Of a stretch of 64,000 nucleotides of DNA, positions 10,665 through 18,745 are shown piece by piece. Both the position numbers and the translations under genes were made by a program. Positions within the stretch are counted from its first letter, which is position 1. Each line of letters opens with the position of its first letter. The stretch is from Sphingomonas sp. Leaf407 (GTDB taxonomy: Bacteria; Pseudomonadota; Alphaproteobacteria; Sphingomonadales; Sphingomonadaceae): the NCBI RefSeq assembly GCF_001425385.1, contig NZ_LMQO01000002.1:558001-622000 (forward strand), given 5' to 3'. The notes under the pieces were generated by a model. It was not told the DNA's origin. It saw only the letters and a program-made list of their open reading frames with translations, and did no database searches.

Positions 10665-10702
10665 CGACCCACCCCCGGCCCCTCCCTTGTCAGGGAGGGG
10701 AG
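10665..10702. repeat. Family A element, half copy (GGGAGGGG hairpin)
   Basis: The sequence CCCCTCCCTTGTCAGGGAGGGG forms a compact hairpin and is preceded by the GACCCACCCCCGGCC edge seen in the full-length family A units at 15635-15742 and 36659-36768. This copy lacks the second half of the element. Confidence 0.7.
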
Positions 10703-10703
10703 G

Positions 10704-10737
10704 AATTCCGCCCGAAGTTTACAAAGTTTACACTAAC
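10704..10737. repeat. 34-bp exact direct repeat, family E (copy 1)
   Basis: Begins AATTCCGCCCG and continues with AAGTTTACAAAGTTTACACT then AAC. It contains two GTTTAC hexamers spaced 9 bases apart. An identical 34-base copy lies at 10927-10960, 223 bases downstream, and an inverted near copy of its core at 52177-52200. Confidence 0.85.
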
Positions 10738-10828
10738 GACGCGCCGCATGACGTGCGTCCGTCCGACGACACGGGATTTGCCCGTGGCGGGCCGCAGTCG
10801 AGGTTGATCCATCTACCTCGCAACAAAC

Positions 10829-10912
10829 GTCATCCCAGCGAAGGCTGGGATCTCCCGGGGCTGATGCGCGATAGGAGCCGCGAGAGGCCCCAGCCTTCGC
10901 TGGGGCGACGGG
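10829..10912. repeat. Imperfect inverted repeat with CCCAGCGAAGGCTGGG arms
   Basis: Left half GTCATCCCAGCGAAGGCTGGG is followed after about 35 bases by CCCCAGCCTTCGCTGGGGCGAC. The arms are mutually complementary and each also folds on itself. Its architecture (GTCATCCC edge, hairpin arms, about 85 bp) resembles the family C elements, and it may be a diverged relative. Confidence 0.6.
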
Positions 10913-10926
10913 CCTGGCGGGCGGTC

Positions 10927-10960
10927 AATTCCGCCCGAAGTTTACAAAGTTTACACTAAC
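10927..10960. repeat. 34-bp exact direct repeat, family E (copy 2)
   Basis: Same 34 bases and orientation as 10704-10737. The two copies bracket the hairpin element at 10829-10912. This copy lies 177 bases upstream of the nusB start. Confidence 0.85.
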
Positions 10961-11136
10961 CGCGCAGTTGTTGCGAACGTATCGCAACGCGAAGCGGCGG
11001 GCGCGGGACCGCGCTCGCTCTCCCAAGGGATCGACGGTTCAAACAGCGGCGCCCAGCCTGCCCCGGAACGCCGGCTGTAGGAAAGCGCGTTTCGCCCCTC
11101 GACTAAGTGGCGCGATGGCCGGTAAAGCGGGGGCAT

Positions 11137-11604
11137 ATGAACACCAAGAGCACCCGTCCGCGCGGCGCCCGTCAGGCCCGCGCCGCAGCCCGTCTTGCCG
11201 CCGTGCAGGCCCTGTACCAGCATGACATGGAAGCGACGCCGATCCCTGCGCTGCTCCACGAGTTCCACCAGCACCGGCTGGGCGCGACGATCGAGGACGT
11301 GGAATATGCCGAGGCCGACGTCCCGTTCTTCGACGATGTGGTCAAGGGCGTCGACGCGCGGCGCGCGGAGATCGACGCGCTGATCGCGGGCAAGCTGTCG
11401 AGCGGGTGGACGATCGACCGGCTCGACAAGCCGATGCGGCAGATTCTGCGCGCGGGCACCTACGAGTTGCTCGCGCGGGCCGACGTGCCGGTCGCGGCGG
11501 TCATCAGCGAATATCTCGACGTGGCCGATGCGTTCTACGACCGGCGCGAGAAGGGGTTCGTCAACGGGCTGCTCGACGCCGTCGCCAAGGTGGTGCGGGG
11601 GTAA
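11137..11604 (+). CDS. nusB: Transcription antitermination factor NusB
   Basis: 155 residues, all-helical NusB fold. The ARLAAVQALYQHDM segment (residues 17-30), RLDKPMRQILRAGTYELL and AVISEYLDVADAFYD and the C-terminal KGFVNGLLDAV are family hallmarks. NusB with NusE (S10) binds boxA RNA during rRNA antitermination. The ATG at 11137 was chosen over one ten codons upstream because the protein then starts with the usual short basic tail. A family C inverted repeat follows 15 bases after the stop. Confidence 0.95.
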   Translation: MNTKSTRPRGARQARAAARLAAVQALYQHDMEATPIPALLHEFHQHRLGATIEDVEYAEADVPFFDDVVKGVDARRAEIDALIAGKLSSGWTIDRLDKPMRQILRAGTYELLARADVPVAAVISEYLDVADAFYDRREKGFVNGLLDAVAKVVRG

Positions 11605-11619
11605 GGACTGCCGCCGATC

Positions 11620-11717
11620 CTCGTCTTCCCGCGGAGGCGGGACTCCATAGCCGCCGACGGTCAGGCTGGAGCCGCGACGGTAGCGCGTATGGATCCCCGC
11701 CTGCGCGGGGATGACGA
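11620..11717. repeat. Dispersed palindromic element, family C (copy 1)
   Basis: TCGTCTTCCCGCGGAGGCGGGACTCCATA at the left pairs with TATGGATCCCCGCCTGCGCGGGGATGACGA at the right across about 40 bases, giving a long imperfect stem. It sits between the convergent nusB and membrane-protein genes, where it could act as a bidirectional transcription barrier. Other copies: 32373-32470, 44084-44183 and 47968-48064. Confidence 0.8.
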
Positions 11718-11756
11718 TAGTGGGTGTGCGGCGTGCGGGCCGGATGAAGGTGCCGC

Positions 11757-12068
11757 TTACCGCACGAATACCGTCGATACGATGGCGAGGACCGTCAGCA
11801 GCGCCACGCAGACGTAGCGCAGCGGCCGCCAGCGGATCAGCAGGTACAGGCCGGCGACGATGCCGGTCGCGGCGAGCAACAGCATCGCCAGTCCCTGAAT
11901 CATGCCGGTGGCCATGCCGTTGCCGGCCGGATCGCTGTTAGTGATGCGGGTGTTGAGCCCGATCGCGCCGGCGATGCCGCACCATGCGACGAGCGCCCAC
12001 ATCGCCCAGGTGAGGCCGTTTGGCCGCCACCATGGGCCGGGGTCGTCGGGGAGGACGGGCTCGTTCAA
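11757..12068 (-). CDS. Small integral membrane protein, last gene of the bolA-GST-pirin operon
   Basis: 103 residues with three hydrophobic segments (about 20-40, 52-75 and 82-101). No family is recognised with confidence. The most likely start is TTG at 12068, which overlaps the pirin stop as TTGA (TTG 12068-12066, TGA 12067-12065). The first ATG in frame lies inside the first membrane segment and would remove the natural N-terminus MNEPVLPDDPGPWWRPNG. The coupling suggests synthesis with pirin, but no function can be assigned. Confidence 0.65.
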   Translation of the reverse strand: MNEPVLPDDPGPWWRPNGLTWAMWALVAWCGIAGAIGLNTRITNSDPAGNGMATGMIQGLAMLLLAATGIVAGLYLLIRWRPLRYVCVALLTVLAIVSTVFVR

Positions 12069-12967
12069 GGATAGCTGACCGTCTTGGGGACTTCGGGGAT
12101 CGGGATGAATTCGGCCGAATCGCCCGGCACCTTGGGGAAGCGGCCCGCTTTCCAGTCGGCCTTCGCCTGATCGATCCGGTCGCGGCGCGACGACACGAAA
12201 TTCCACCAGACATGGCGCGGGGTCGTGAACGCCTCGCCGCCGCACAGCATCACCCGCGCGCCGCCCGACGAGCGCAGCGTGGCGGCGATGCCGGGGCGCA
12301 GCACGTACAGCGTCATCGGTTCGAGCGTCATCCCGTCGAGCGCGGCGTCGCCATGCGTCAGATACAGCGCGCGTTCGTCGGCATTCGCGTCGATCGGGAT
12401 CGCGCCGCCGGTGTCCAGCACGATGTCGGCATAGATCGTCGCGGCATATTGGGTGGTGGGGGCGGAGACGCCCCACAGGTCGCCCATCACCACCCGCGCC
12501 CGCGCGCCGCCGCTTTCGACCATGGGCAGGCGATGCGCCTCGACATGTTCGAACGCCGGGTCGATCTCTTCCTTGTCCTCGGGGACGGCCAGCCATGTCT
12601 GGATGCCCGAGAGGAGCGGGCCGCCGGCGCGTTCGTCGTCCGGCGAGCGTTCGGAATGGACGATGCCGTGGCCGGCGGTCATCAGGTTGACCGCGCCGGG
12701 TTCGATCCGGGCGTGGGTGCCGAGCGAATCGCGATGGTCGATCGCGCCGCCGAACAGATAGGTGACGGTGGCGAGGTTGATGTGCGGATGCGGGCGAACG
12801 TCGATCCCCTGACCGGGATCGAGTTCGGCCGGCCCCATCTGGTCGAAGAAGATGAACGGGCCGACCATCGTGCGCGTGCGGGTGGGCAAGGTGCGATGGA
12901 CCTTGAACCCGCCGAGGTCGTGCGTGACCGGCGCGATCGTCTGAAGAAAGAAGCGGTCGTTTTCCAT
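12065..12967 (-). CDS. Pirin family bicupin protein
   Basis: 300 residues. The N-terminal cupin carries the metal ligands expected for pirins: His60 and His62 in RPHPHINL, then His104 and Glu106 in GIVHSERSPDDE. Bacterial pirins bind Fe or Ni; some have quercetinase activity, others interact with metabolic enzymes, and the role here is unknown. The ATG at 12967 overlaps the GST stop by one base (TGATG), and the stop overlaps the downstream TTG start. Confidence 0.9.
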   Translation of the reverse strand: MENDRFFLQTIAPVTHDLGGFKVHRTLPTRTRTMVGPFIFFDQMGPAELDPGQGIDVRPHPHINLATVTYLFGGAIDHRDSLGTHARIEPGAVNLMTAGHGIVHSERSPDDERAGGPLLSGIQTWLAVPEDKEEIDPAFEHVEAHRLPMVESGGARARVVMGDLWGVSAPTTQYAATIYADIVLDTGGAIPIDANADERALYLTHGDAALDGMTLEPMTLYVLRPGIAATLRSSGGARVMLCGGEAFTTPRHVWWNFVSSRRDRIDQAKADWKAGRFPKVPGDSAEFIPIPEVPKTVSYP

Positions 12968-13671
12968 CAGTCGGCGTCCAGTTCGGGATAATGGCGGAAG
13001 ATGCCGTCGTTGCTGAACGGCACGCGGCGGTCGCTGGCGAGATAGGCGGCGATGCCGGGCAGTTCGGCCGTCCGGTCGCGGATCATGACCAGTTTGGGAT
13101 AGCGCGGCTCGAGCGTCGCCATGCGGCGGGGGAAGGCGTAGCGCAGCCCTTCGACCAACTGGAACAGCGAGGTATCGACATGGGTCCAGCGGTGGTCGAT
13201 CGCCCAGGGACCGCCGTGGCCGGTGATGGCATCCTCGAAATAATCGAGGAATTTGGGCAGGCGTTCCTCGCGGAACTGCCGCGCGGTGCGGGCGGCCTCG
13301 GTGCGCTGGCCTTCGTAATATTCACCGGTGCCGACGGGGTGGTGGACGTTATGGATTTCGGCGACGAGGTCGGCGACGGTCAGTTGCAACTGGTTGGCCC
13401 AGAGGCGGTCGCGCATGCTCGACAAGGCGAGGTCGTGGCGTTCGCCGAGATATTGCAGGATGTTGGCGACCTGCGCGATCACCATGCCGTCGAGGTCGAG
13501 GAACGGCGGGGCGAGGGGCGCACGGGCGGCCTTCGCCATGCGCGCCTGCATCGCCGCGATTCCTTCCTCGCGGGCGCAGTCGCAATAATCGATACCGGCG
13601 GCTTCCAGCGGCAGGCGGATGAATTCGCCCCGCCCCTGGATCGTCGGCCAATACCATAGCTGATAGTTCAA
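12967..13671 (-). CDS. Glutathione S-transferase family protein (TTG start)
   Basis: 234 residues. The thioredoxin-like N-terminal domain reads YQLWYWPTIQGRGEFIRLPL and holds the expected tyrosine/arginine glutathione-site region; APPFLDLDGMVIAQVANILQYL contains the cis-proline and the A-N-I-L substitute for the usual ESxAI motif. The C-terminal helical domain follows from about residue 85. The start is TTG at 13671, overlapping the bolA stop as TTGA; no ATG exists before the first beta strand. Substrate unknown; part of the coupled bolA-GST-pirin operon. Confidence 0.85.
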   Translation of the reverse strand: MNYQLWYWPTIQGRGEFIRLPLEAAGIDYCDCAREEGIAAMQARMAKAARAPLAPPFLDLDGMVIAQVANILQYLGERHDLALSSMRDRLWANQLQLTVADLVAEIHNVHHPVGTGEYYEGQRTEAARTARQFREERLPKFLDYFEDAITGHGGPWAIDHRWTHVDTSLFQLVEGLRYAFPRRMATLEPRYPKLVMIRDRTAELPGIAAYLASDRRVPFSNDGIFRHYPELDAD

Positions 13672-13970
13672 TCGCCCTCTCCCGGTGCGCGGGCGCGGAT
13701 CGCCAGTGCGTGTATCCGGCTTTGCAATAGATCGGCGAGCGCCCGGTTGACCAGCCGCTGCCGCGCGACGCGGGACTGGCCGGCAAAGATTTCCGCTACG
13801 GCATCCACGGAAAAATGACTTTCGCCGGTGCCGTCGTCGCCCATGTGGCCGGCGTGATGATGGCTGTCGTTGGTGACGGTCAGCCGGATCGGATCGAGCG
13901 CTGTGCGCAGGCGATCGGCGATGATGTCGGCCAAGGGAGATGCGGCCGGGGCGGTGGTGGTGTCGGTCAT
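13668..13970 (-). CDS. BolA family protein
   Basis: 100 residues. The sequence ADIIADRLRTALDPIRLTVTNDSHHHAGH and the SHFSVDAVAEIFAG and RVARQRLVNRALADLL segments are typical of BolA, which partners monothiol glutaredoxins in Fe-S cluster handling and has a class II KH fold. It begins the overlapping operon with GST and pirin and is divergent from the DnaJ-domain gene with 37 bases between. The start ATG at 13970 removes an unlikely upstream extension. Confidence 0.92.
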   Translation of the reverse strand: MTDTTTAPAASPLADIIADRLRTALDPIRLTVTNDSHHHAGHMGDDGTGESHFSVDAVAEIFAGQSRVARQRLVNRALADLLQSRIHALAIRARAPGEGD

Positions 13971-14007
13971 CCGCCCTATATAGCCTGTTTTTGCCAAAGG
14001 GAGTCGC

Positions 14008-14631
14008 GTGGCGCGCGAGAAGATCAGCAAGGAGCGTCCCGGCGCGCGGTTCCATGGGCGGGTGGAAGCCGACGGGCGGCAATGCGAGGCGCCGGCATGC
14101 GACGAGGCGGGCGAATTCCGCGCGCCGCGCCGCGATGGCGGGCGTCAGGGCGACGGGCCGGGCGGCTATCGCTGGTTCTGTCTGGAGCATGTCCGCGCGT
14201 TCAACGCCGGCTATAATTACTTCGCGGGGATGACCGTCGAGGAAATCCACGACGCGCAGCGCCCCTATGCCGGGTGGGAGCGCGAGACGCGGGCGTTCGC
14301 GCATGCCGGGGCCGATCCCGCGCCGGCATGGGCCGATTTTGCTGACCCGCTGGAGGCGATCGGCGCGACGATTCGCGGGCGCGCGGCCGAACGCGCGGCG
14401 GCGCGGGCCGAGCGGCAGGACGGGCGACCGCTCACTTCGCTCGACCGGTCGGCGCTGAAGGTCATGGGGCTGGCGGTCGATGCCGATCGCAGCGCGCTTC
14501 GCAAACGCTATTCGGAACTGGTGCGGCGGTATCACCCCGATCGCAACGGCGGCGACCGCGCCCACGAGGCGGCGTTGCAGAAGGTGATCGCGGCATATCA
14601 GCAGTTGCGGACGTCGCGGGCGTTCGCCTGA
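14008..14631 (+). CDS. DnaJ C-terminal-J-domain protein (GTG start)
   Basis: 207 residues. A J domain occupies the C-terminus (about 148-205) with the HPD motif at 176-178 in RRYHPDRNGGD, so it should stimulate a DnaK ATPase. The N-terminal 110 residues hold C26, C31, C58 and H61, possibly a metal site, in a region conserved in alphaproteobacterial J proteins found near bolA and cobS. The start is GTG at 14008 preceded by AAAGGGAG. The client is unknown. It is divergent from bolA and followed by a strong hairpin. Confidence 0.88.
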   Translation: MAREKISKERPGARFHGRVEADGRQCEAPACDEAGEFRAPRRDGGRQGDGPGGYRWFCLEHVRAFNAGYNYFAGMTVEEIHDAQRPYAGWERETRAFAHAGADPAPAWADFADPLEAIGATIRGRAAERAAARAERQDGRPLTSLDRSALKVMGLAVDADRSALRKRYSELVRRYHPDRNGGDRAHEAALQKVIAAYQQLRTSRAFA

Positions 14632-14634
14632 CGC

Positions 14635-14671
14635 CGCAACGCCCGCCCCCTGGCAGGGGACGGGCGTTGCG
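14635..14671 (+). terminator. Hairpin terminator after the DnaJ-domain gene
   Basis: CGCAACGCCCG at 14635-14645 pairs perfectly with CGGGCGTTGCG at 14661-14671, and CCCC/GGGG extends the stem inside. It begins 4 bases after the stop. No T-run follows, so it is a structural terminator or mRNA stabiliser rather than a textbook intrinsic terminator. Confidence 0.65.
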
Positions 14672-14781
14672 TGTCGGTCGATTGACAGGCCGGAACCGGA
14701 GCGGTTCCCATCGCGCGCTCACGCCGGGAAGTCCCAACCTTGGCTGGGAGGCCGCCCGGTTCGGCGCGCGTGGATCAAGCC

Positions 14782-15078
14782 TTAGCGCGCGGCGAGCTGG
14801 CGCGCGTTGTTCAGCGGCTTGGCGATGCGGAAGCGGACTTCGCGGCCATCGACGTTGCCGGTGACGAGCCGGTCGCGGACGACGAAGCGGAACGGCTCGC
14901 CGCTGTTCTTGATCGTGCCGGCCAGTACGGTCGCGCCATCGGTGGTGGTGGTGCTGGTATAGTCGAAGGTGTAGCCGTTACGCTCGATTTCGTTCGCCTG
15001 TGCGGCGAAGGTGGGGACGAGCAGGCCAGCGGCGACGATGGCGACACGAACGGCGGCGGCAGCGAACAAGGCGCGCAT
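14782..15078 (-). CDS. Small exported hypothetical protein
   Basis: 98 residues. Residues 1-28 form a clear signal peptide (basic start, hydrophobic core, QANE after an AxA-type site), so it is likely periplasmic. The mature part contains a beta-rich segment around EIERNGYTFDYTSTTT and ends RIAKPLNNARQLAAR. No family is recognised. I chose the ATG at 15078 because it begins the signal peptide; an upstream in-frame ATG at 15162 would bury it. Confidence 0.6.
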   Translation of the reverse strand: MRALFAAAAVRVAIVAAGLLVPTFAAQANEIERNGYTFDYTSTTTTDGATVLAGTIKNSGEPFRFVVRDRLVTGNVDGREVRFRIAKPLNNARQLAAR

Positions 15079-15201
15079 GATGTATTCTCCGGGCTGGGGG
15101 GTGACGCTTCGTCGCGTCGTTTCGTTGCCGGAGTTATGCCGCGGTGCAGCGTCATGCTGCAAATGCGAAGGTTCTCATCGCAATTGCACAAAACGAAATC
15201 G

Positions 15202-15588
15202 TTATTCGGGGAGGAAGCGATGGACGACGTCGCGCGCCAGCCGCGCCGGGCGCCGCGTGATCGCGTCGAGCGAGCACCAGGTGCTCTTGACCTCGACCAG
15301 CACTTCGCCACCGCGTTCGATCAGCGTCGAGAAATAAGCGCGCACGCCCTCCACCCGTTCGGCGACGACGGTCGCGACGATCGTGTCGTCGAGAAAGGCG
15401 GGGCGGCGGTAGGTGATCTCGTGCTTCAGCGCGACCCACAGGTGCTGCGCGACCGCTTCGGCCGGTGCGACCCGTTCCCAATAGGCGACGACGGCGTCCT
15501 GCACCCACGAGAGGTAGACGGCATTGTTGACATGACCCATGTGGTCGATGTCGCCGGGAGTTACCGCGACCGGATGCTGATGTGCCAT
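15202..15588 (-). CDS. Acyl-CoA thioesterase, 4HBT/YbgC-like hotdog fold
   Basis: 128 residues. The sequence VTPGDIDHMGHVNNAVYLSWVQDA contains the D-x-D-x-x-GHVNN motif of 4-hydroxybenzoyl-CoA thioesterase-type hotdog enzymes, with Asp13/Asp15 near the thioester site. Such proteins hydrolyse short or medium acyl-CoAs. It stands between the exported hypothetical gene and a family A repeat that follows cobS. Substrate cannot be read from sequence. Confidence 0.87.
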   Translation of the reverse strand: MAHQHPVAVTPGDIDHMGHVNNAVYLSWVQDAVVAYWERVAPAEAVAQHLWVALKHEITYRRPAFLDDTIVATVVAERVEGVRAYFSTLIERGGEVLVEVKSTWCSLDAITRRPARLARDVVHRFLPE

Positions 15589-15634
15589 CGCGATACGCTG
15601 GGCGCTACTGACATAGTTGTCAATGGCAAGTGGC

Positions 15635-15742
15635 TCCCCTCCCTAACAAGGGAGGGGTTGGGGGTGGGTCGGTTCGAGGCGGGCGTTGCAGTTCCTCGCA
15701 GGCCAACCCACCCCTGACCCCTCCCTTGTTCAAGGGAGGGGG
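15635..15742. repeat. Dispersed nested-palindrome element, family A (full copy 1)
   Basis: Outer hairpin arms CCCCTCCCTAACAAGGGAGGGG (left) and CCCCTCCCTTGTTCAAGGGAGGGG (right) flank an inner inverted repeat GGGGGTGGGTCGG / CCAACCCACCCC. The element ends 10 bases past the cobS stop. A second full copy is at 36659-36768, and single-hairpin copies are at 10665, 16878 and 35546. Confidence 0.82.
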
Positions 15743-15752
15743 ATAAGGAGAA

Positions 15753-16754
15753 TCAACGCTTGGCGACGACGCTTTCGGGGAGGTCCTTGCCGAACACCCG
15801 CTGGTAATATTCGGCGACCAGCGCGCGTTCGGCCTCGTCGCATTTGTTGAGGAACGACAGGCGGAAGGCGAAGCCGACGTCGCCGAAGATCAGCGCGTTC
15901 TGCGCCCAGGTGATGACGGTGCGCGGGGACATGACGGTCGAGATGTCGCCGTTGACGAAGCCACGCCGCGTCATGTCGGCCACGCGGACCATCTTTTCCA
16001 CCGTCTCCTTGCCGCCGACCTTGTCGTACTCGCCCGATTTGGCCAGCACGATCCGTGCCTCGGTCGCGGCCGGCAGGTAGTTGAGCGTGACGACGATGTT
16101 CCAGCGGTCCATCTGGCCCTGGTTGATCTGCTGCGTGCCGTGATAGAGGCCCGAGGTGTCGCCCAGACCGACCGTATTGGCGGTGGCGAACAGGCGGAAA
16201 TACGGGTTGGGGCGGATCACGCGGTTCTGGTCGAGCAGCGTCAGCTTGCCTTCGGTTTCCAGCACGCGCTGGATGACGAACATCACATCGGGGCGGCCGG
16301 CGTCATATTCGTCGAACACCAGCGCGGTCGGCGTCTGGAGCGCCCATGGCAACAGCCCCTCGCGGAACTCGGTGACCTGCTGCCCGTCCTTCAGCACGAT
16401 CGCGTCGCGGCCGATCAGGTCGATGCGGCTGATATGCGCGTCGAGGTTGATGCGGATGCACGGCCAGTTGAGCCGCGCGGCGACCTGTTCGATGTGCGTC
16501 GACTTGCCGGTGCCGTGATAGCCCTGCACCATCACCCGGCGGTTGTGCGCGAAGCCCGCGAGGATCGCGAGCGTGGTGTCGGGATCGAACACATAGGCCG
16601 GATCGGCATCGGGCACACGCTCGTCGGCGACCGAGAAGGCGGGCACTTCGAGATCGCTGTCGATGCCAAACATCTCGCGCGCCTTCACCATCCGGTCGGG
16701 CGCGGCGAGGATCGTGGTGTCGCTGGACTGGGGAATGGTGTCGGTGATGCTCAT
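15753..16754 (-). CDS. cobS: Cobaltochelatase-type AAA+ ATPase CobS
   Basis: 333 residues, MoxR-class AAA+ protein. Walker A is [10 protein letters not shown] near residues 78-87, Walker B LVFDEYD near 145-151, with sensor ATANTVG later. CobS with CobT forms the chaperone ring that drives CobN in aerobic cobalt insertion into cobalamin. CobT is about 14 kb away at 30480; no CobN is in the window, and CobST pairs occur in alphaproteobacteria without the rest of that pathway, so the true partner may differ. The start at 16754 gives the standard N-terminus. Confidence 0.93.
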   Translation of the reverse strand: MSITDTIPQSSDTTILAAPDRMVKAREMFGIDSDLEVPAFSVADERVPDADPAYVFDPDTTLAILAGFAHNRRVMVQGYHGTGKSTHIEQVAARLNWPCIRINLDAHISRIDLIGRDAIVLKDGQQVTEFREGLLPWALQTPTALVFDEYDAGRPDVMFVIQRVLETEGKLTLLDQNRVIRPNPYFRLFATANTVGLGDTSGLYHGTQQINQGQMDRWNIVVTLNYLPAATEARIVLAKSGEYDKVGGKETVEKMVRVADMTRRGFVNGDISTVMSPRTVITWAQNALIFGDVGFAFRLSFLNKCDEAERALVAEYYQRVFGKDLPESVVAKR

Positions 16755-16877
16755 GCGGGCCTTTCGCTGCCCCGGCGGGGGCGGTCGCGCGTCTGATAGG
16801 ACGAACCGGGGGTGCGGCTCAACCGGGTTGGTCGGTCCTGACGAACCGATGGGGCGGAGGCGGGTTCCGTTTCCTGC

Positions 16878-16900
16878 TCCCCTCCCTGACAGGGAGGGGG
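16878..16900 (-). terminator. Family A single hairpin after the membrane glycosyltransferase gene
   Basis: CCCCTCCCTGACAGGGAGGGG folds into an 8-9 bp stem with a tiny loop and lies directly after the stop of the gene ending at 16902. It is the short form of the family A repeat and is well placed to end that transcript. Confidence 0.6.
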
Positions 16901-16901
16901 G

Positions 16902-18680
16902 TTAGTAGCTGATTCGCCACAGTTTCAGCGGCGACCGCTTGGGCAGCGCCACCGGGGTCAGCCATGCCGGCACCTTGTCGTGCGCCAGCCGGTCGTAGAA
17001 GCCGCCGGGCGAGCGCGCGCGATAGACCGTCGTCTCCGCCATGTTGGGGCAGGTGAGCAGATAGGTCGCGCCGTGCCGCCGGGCGATTTCGCGGAACCGG
17101 TCGGGTGGCCCCTGGAACGCATGATGCACGTCGAGGATCGCGTCGCCGTTGCGGTGATACGGCCCGGCGATGCCGTCGTGATGCGTCGCGACGATCAGGC
17201 GCGGGCCGAGATCGACATGGGTGAACATCACCGCCTTCGGCAAGCGGTTCAGCGCCTGGAGCGCGGGCAGGCTGCCGCAGCGGGCACCGGCGCGCAGCAC
17301 CACTTTCGTCCTGTTGTCGGGCGGGTCGATCTTCAACCGCTGGACGATGAGGCTGACGCCGGTGCTCGACAGCAGCAGCAGCGCCGCCACCGTGCCGCCG
17401 ACGCGGACGAACACGCTGCGATGGGTCAGCAGCCACGGCACGACGATCCATGCCAGCGCGACCATGCCGGGCACCGCCAGCAACTGCGCGGCGGGGCCGG
17501 AGCGAATCTGCCAGAACAGCATCGCGACCGCAAAGGCGGTGAACAGCGTCACCGCCGCCCAGCCGACGACACTGGGCGAGCGCCGCGCCCGCCACGTCGC
17601 GAAGAGTGCGCCGAGCAGGCCTATGATCGGCCCGGTCACGATCGGCAGGATCGTGCGCCACGGCATGGTGTAGAGCGGTTTGGCCTCGCGCACGTTGTTG
17701 AGCCACGTGCGCGCCAGTTCTTCCGATACGCCTTCGGGGCGCGACAGGCAGTGCGGGAACAGCGTGGCGAACGCGGCGGCGAGCGCGCCGCCGGCGATCA
17801 GCCCCAGCACCAGCCGGACCGGCAGCCGATCGACCCGGAGCGCTGAGAGCAGCACCAGCAGCGCGCCGCCCGCGACCACCGCCGACAGCCACACCGGGGT
17901 CAGCGCGTCGCAGCGCATCGCGTAATTGGCATTGGACGCGAACACGACGAAGCCCAAGCCACTCGCCCCCGCCAGCGTCGCTCCATAGACGGCCAGCCGC
18001 CGCGCCTCGCCCCGGTCCCAGACCCAGCGAAGCGTCACGATCGCGCCGGCCATGCCGCAATAGGGCAGCAGTTCGAGGCCGATCGTCAACGACAGCGCCG
18101 ACGACAGCCCGACCGCGAGGCCACCGCGCGCCTGTTTCGGATCGGCCAAGCCCGCGACGGTCCATGCGAGGCAGGCGAGCTGCCAGCCGTGATGGTCGAT
18201 CCGTTCGGGCATGAACATCAACAGCGTCGACGAACAGCCTAGGAGGAACGCCACCGCCAGCGGCCACGCCAGCGGCGCGACCAGCCGCCGCACGCTGACC
18301 GCCAGCGCGACCAGCGCCACCCCCATCGGCAGCAACGGCGCGATGCCGACCGCCAGCCGTTCGGCCCAGACCGCGCCGGCGAAGGGCTTGAGCAGCAGGA
18401 GCAGCCCGGCGATCGGCAGGTCGACCAGCCGCGACCAGTGGATGTCGAGCCCGGTGGGCGGGTTGAGGCGGTACTGGCGCAGGTCGTACCAGCCTTGCCC
18501 GCCGAGCCAGCTCCGCACCTGCATCAGCCGCATATTGTCGTCGGTGTCGGACAGCGCGAGCCAGTGGACCGCGTTCCACCGCTGCCACAGGAACCATGCC
18601 GCGATCGTCACCCACGCGAGCAGCACCCAGCGCAGCCAGTGCCGGTCGAGGTCGCTCCAGCGCATCCGTCGGTCGTTCAA
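16902..18680 (-). CDS. GT-C-like polytopic membrane protein (putative glycosyltransferase)
   Basis: 592 residues with roughly 11-12 hydrophobic segments and one large C-terminal soluble part (about 450-590). The first loop, LALSDTDDNMRLMQVRSWL, with paired acidic residues after the first membrane helix, and the HWSRLVDLPIAG segment resemble the catalytic first loop of GT-C enzymes (PMT/STT3 type) that use polyprenyl-phosphate sugars. It is divergent from GtrA and a methyltransferase, supporting a cell-envelope glycan role. Sometimes such proteins are mislabelled AcrB-like; I see no RND features. Confidence 0.6.
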   Translation of the reverse strand: MNDRRMRWSDLDRHWLRWVLLAWVTIAAWFLWQRWNAVHWLALSDTDDNMRLMQVRSWLGGQGWYDLRQYRLNPPTGLDIHWSRLVDLPIAGLLLLLKPFAGAVWAERLAVGIAPLLPMGVALVALAVSVRRLVAPLAWPLAVAFLLGCSSTLLMFMPERIDHHGWQLACLAWTVAGLADPKQARGGLAVGLSSALSLTIGLELLPYCGMAGAIVTLRWVWDRGEARRLAVYGATLAGASGLGFVVFASNANYAMRCDALTPVWLSAVVAGGALLVLLSALRVDRLPVRLVLGLIAGGALAAAFATLFPHCLSRPEGVSEELARTWLNNVREAKPLYTMPWRTILPIVTGPIIGLLGALFATWRARRSPSVVGWAAVTLFTAFAVAMLFWQIRSGPAAQLLAVPGMVALAWIVVPWLLTHRSVFVRVGGTVAALLLLSSTGVSLIVQRLKIDPPDNRTKVVLRAGARCGSLPALQALNRLPKAVMFTHVDLGPRLIVATHHDGIAGPYHRNGDAILDVHHAFQGPPDRFREIARRHGATYLLTCPNMAETTVYRARSPGGFYDRLAHDKVPAWLTPVALPKRSPLKLWRISY

Positions 18681-18745
18681 AATCGCTTCCCCCCGCGCGC
18701 CGCAGCTTATACGGCGCGGACTGGTGATCGCTCGCGCTCTATCGG

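Larger units (their letters stand above)
10511..11136. other. Repeat-rich intergenic region between hisD and nusB
   Basis: 626 bases without a credible gene; the open frames across it are compositional. It is packed with repeats: a half copy of family A (10665-10702), two exact copies of a 34-base sequence (10704-10737 and 10927-10960), two copies of a motif reading TTTGCCCGTGGCGGGCCG (near 10608 and 10779), and a long hairpin built on CCCAGCGAAGGCTGGG near 10832-10912. The last 150 bases must contain the nusB promoter. Confidence 0.75.

Noticed and set aside
10525..10959. Open frame across the hisD-nusB gap
   Set aside because: It is built from palindromic and direct repeats and has no protein-like composition.
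16902..18680. Assignment of the 592-residue membrane protein as an RND (AcrB-like) pump
   Set aside because: It lacks the two large periplasmic loops and the length of RND pumps; the acidic first loop fits a GT-C enzyme better.
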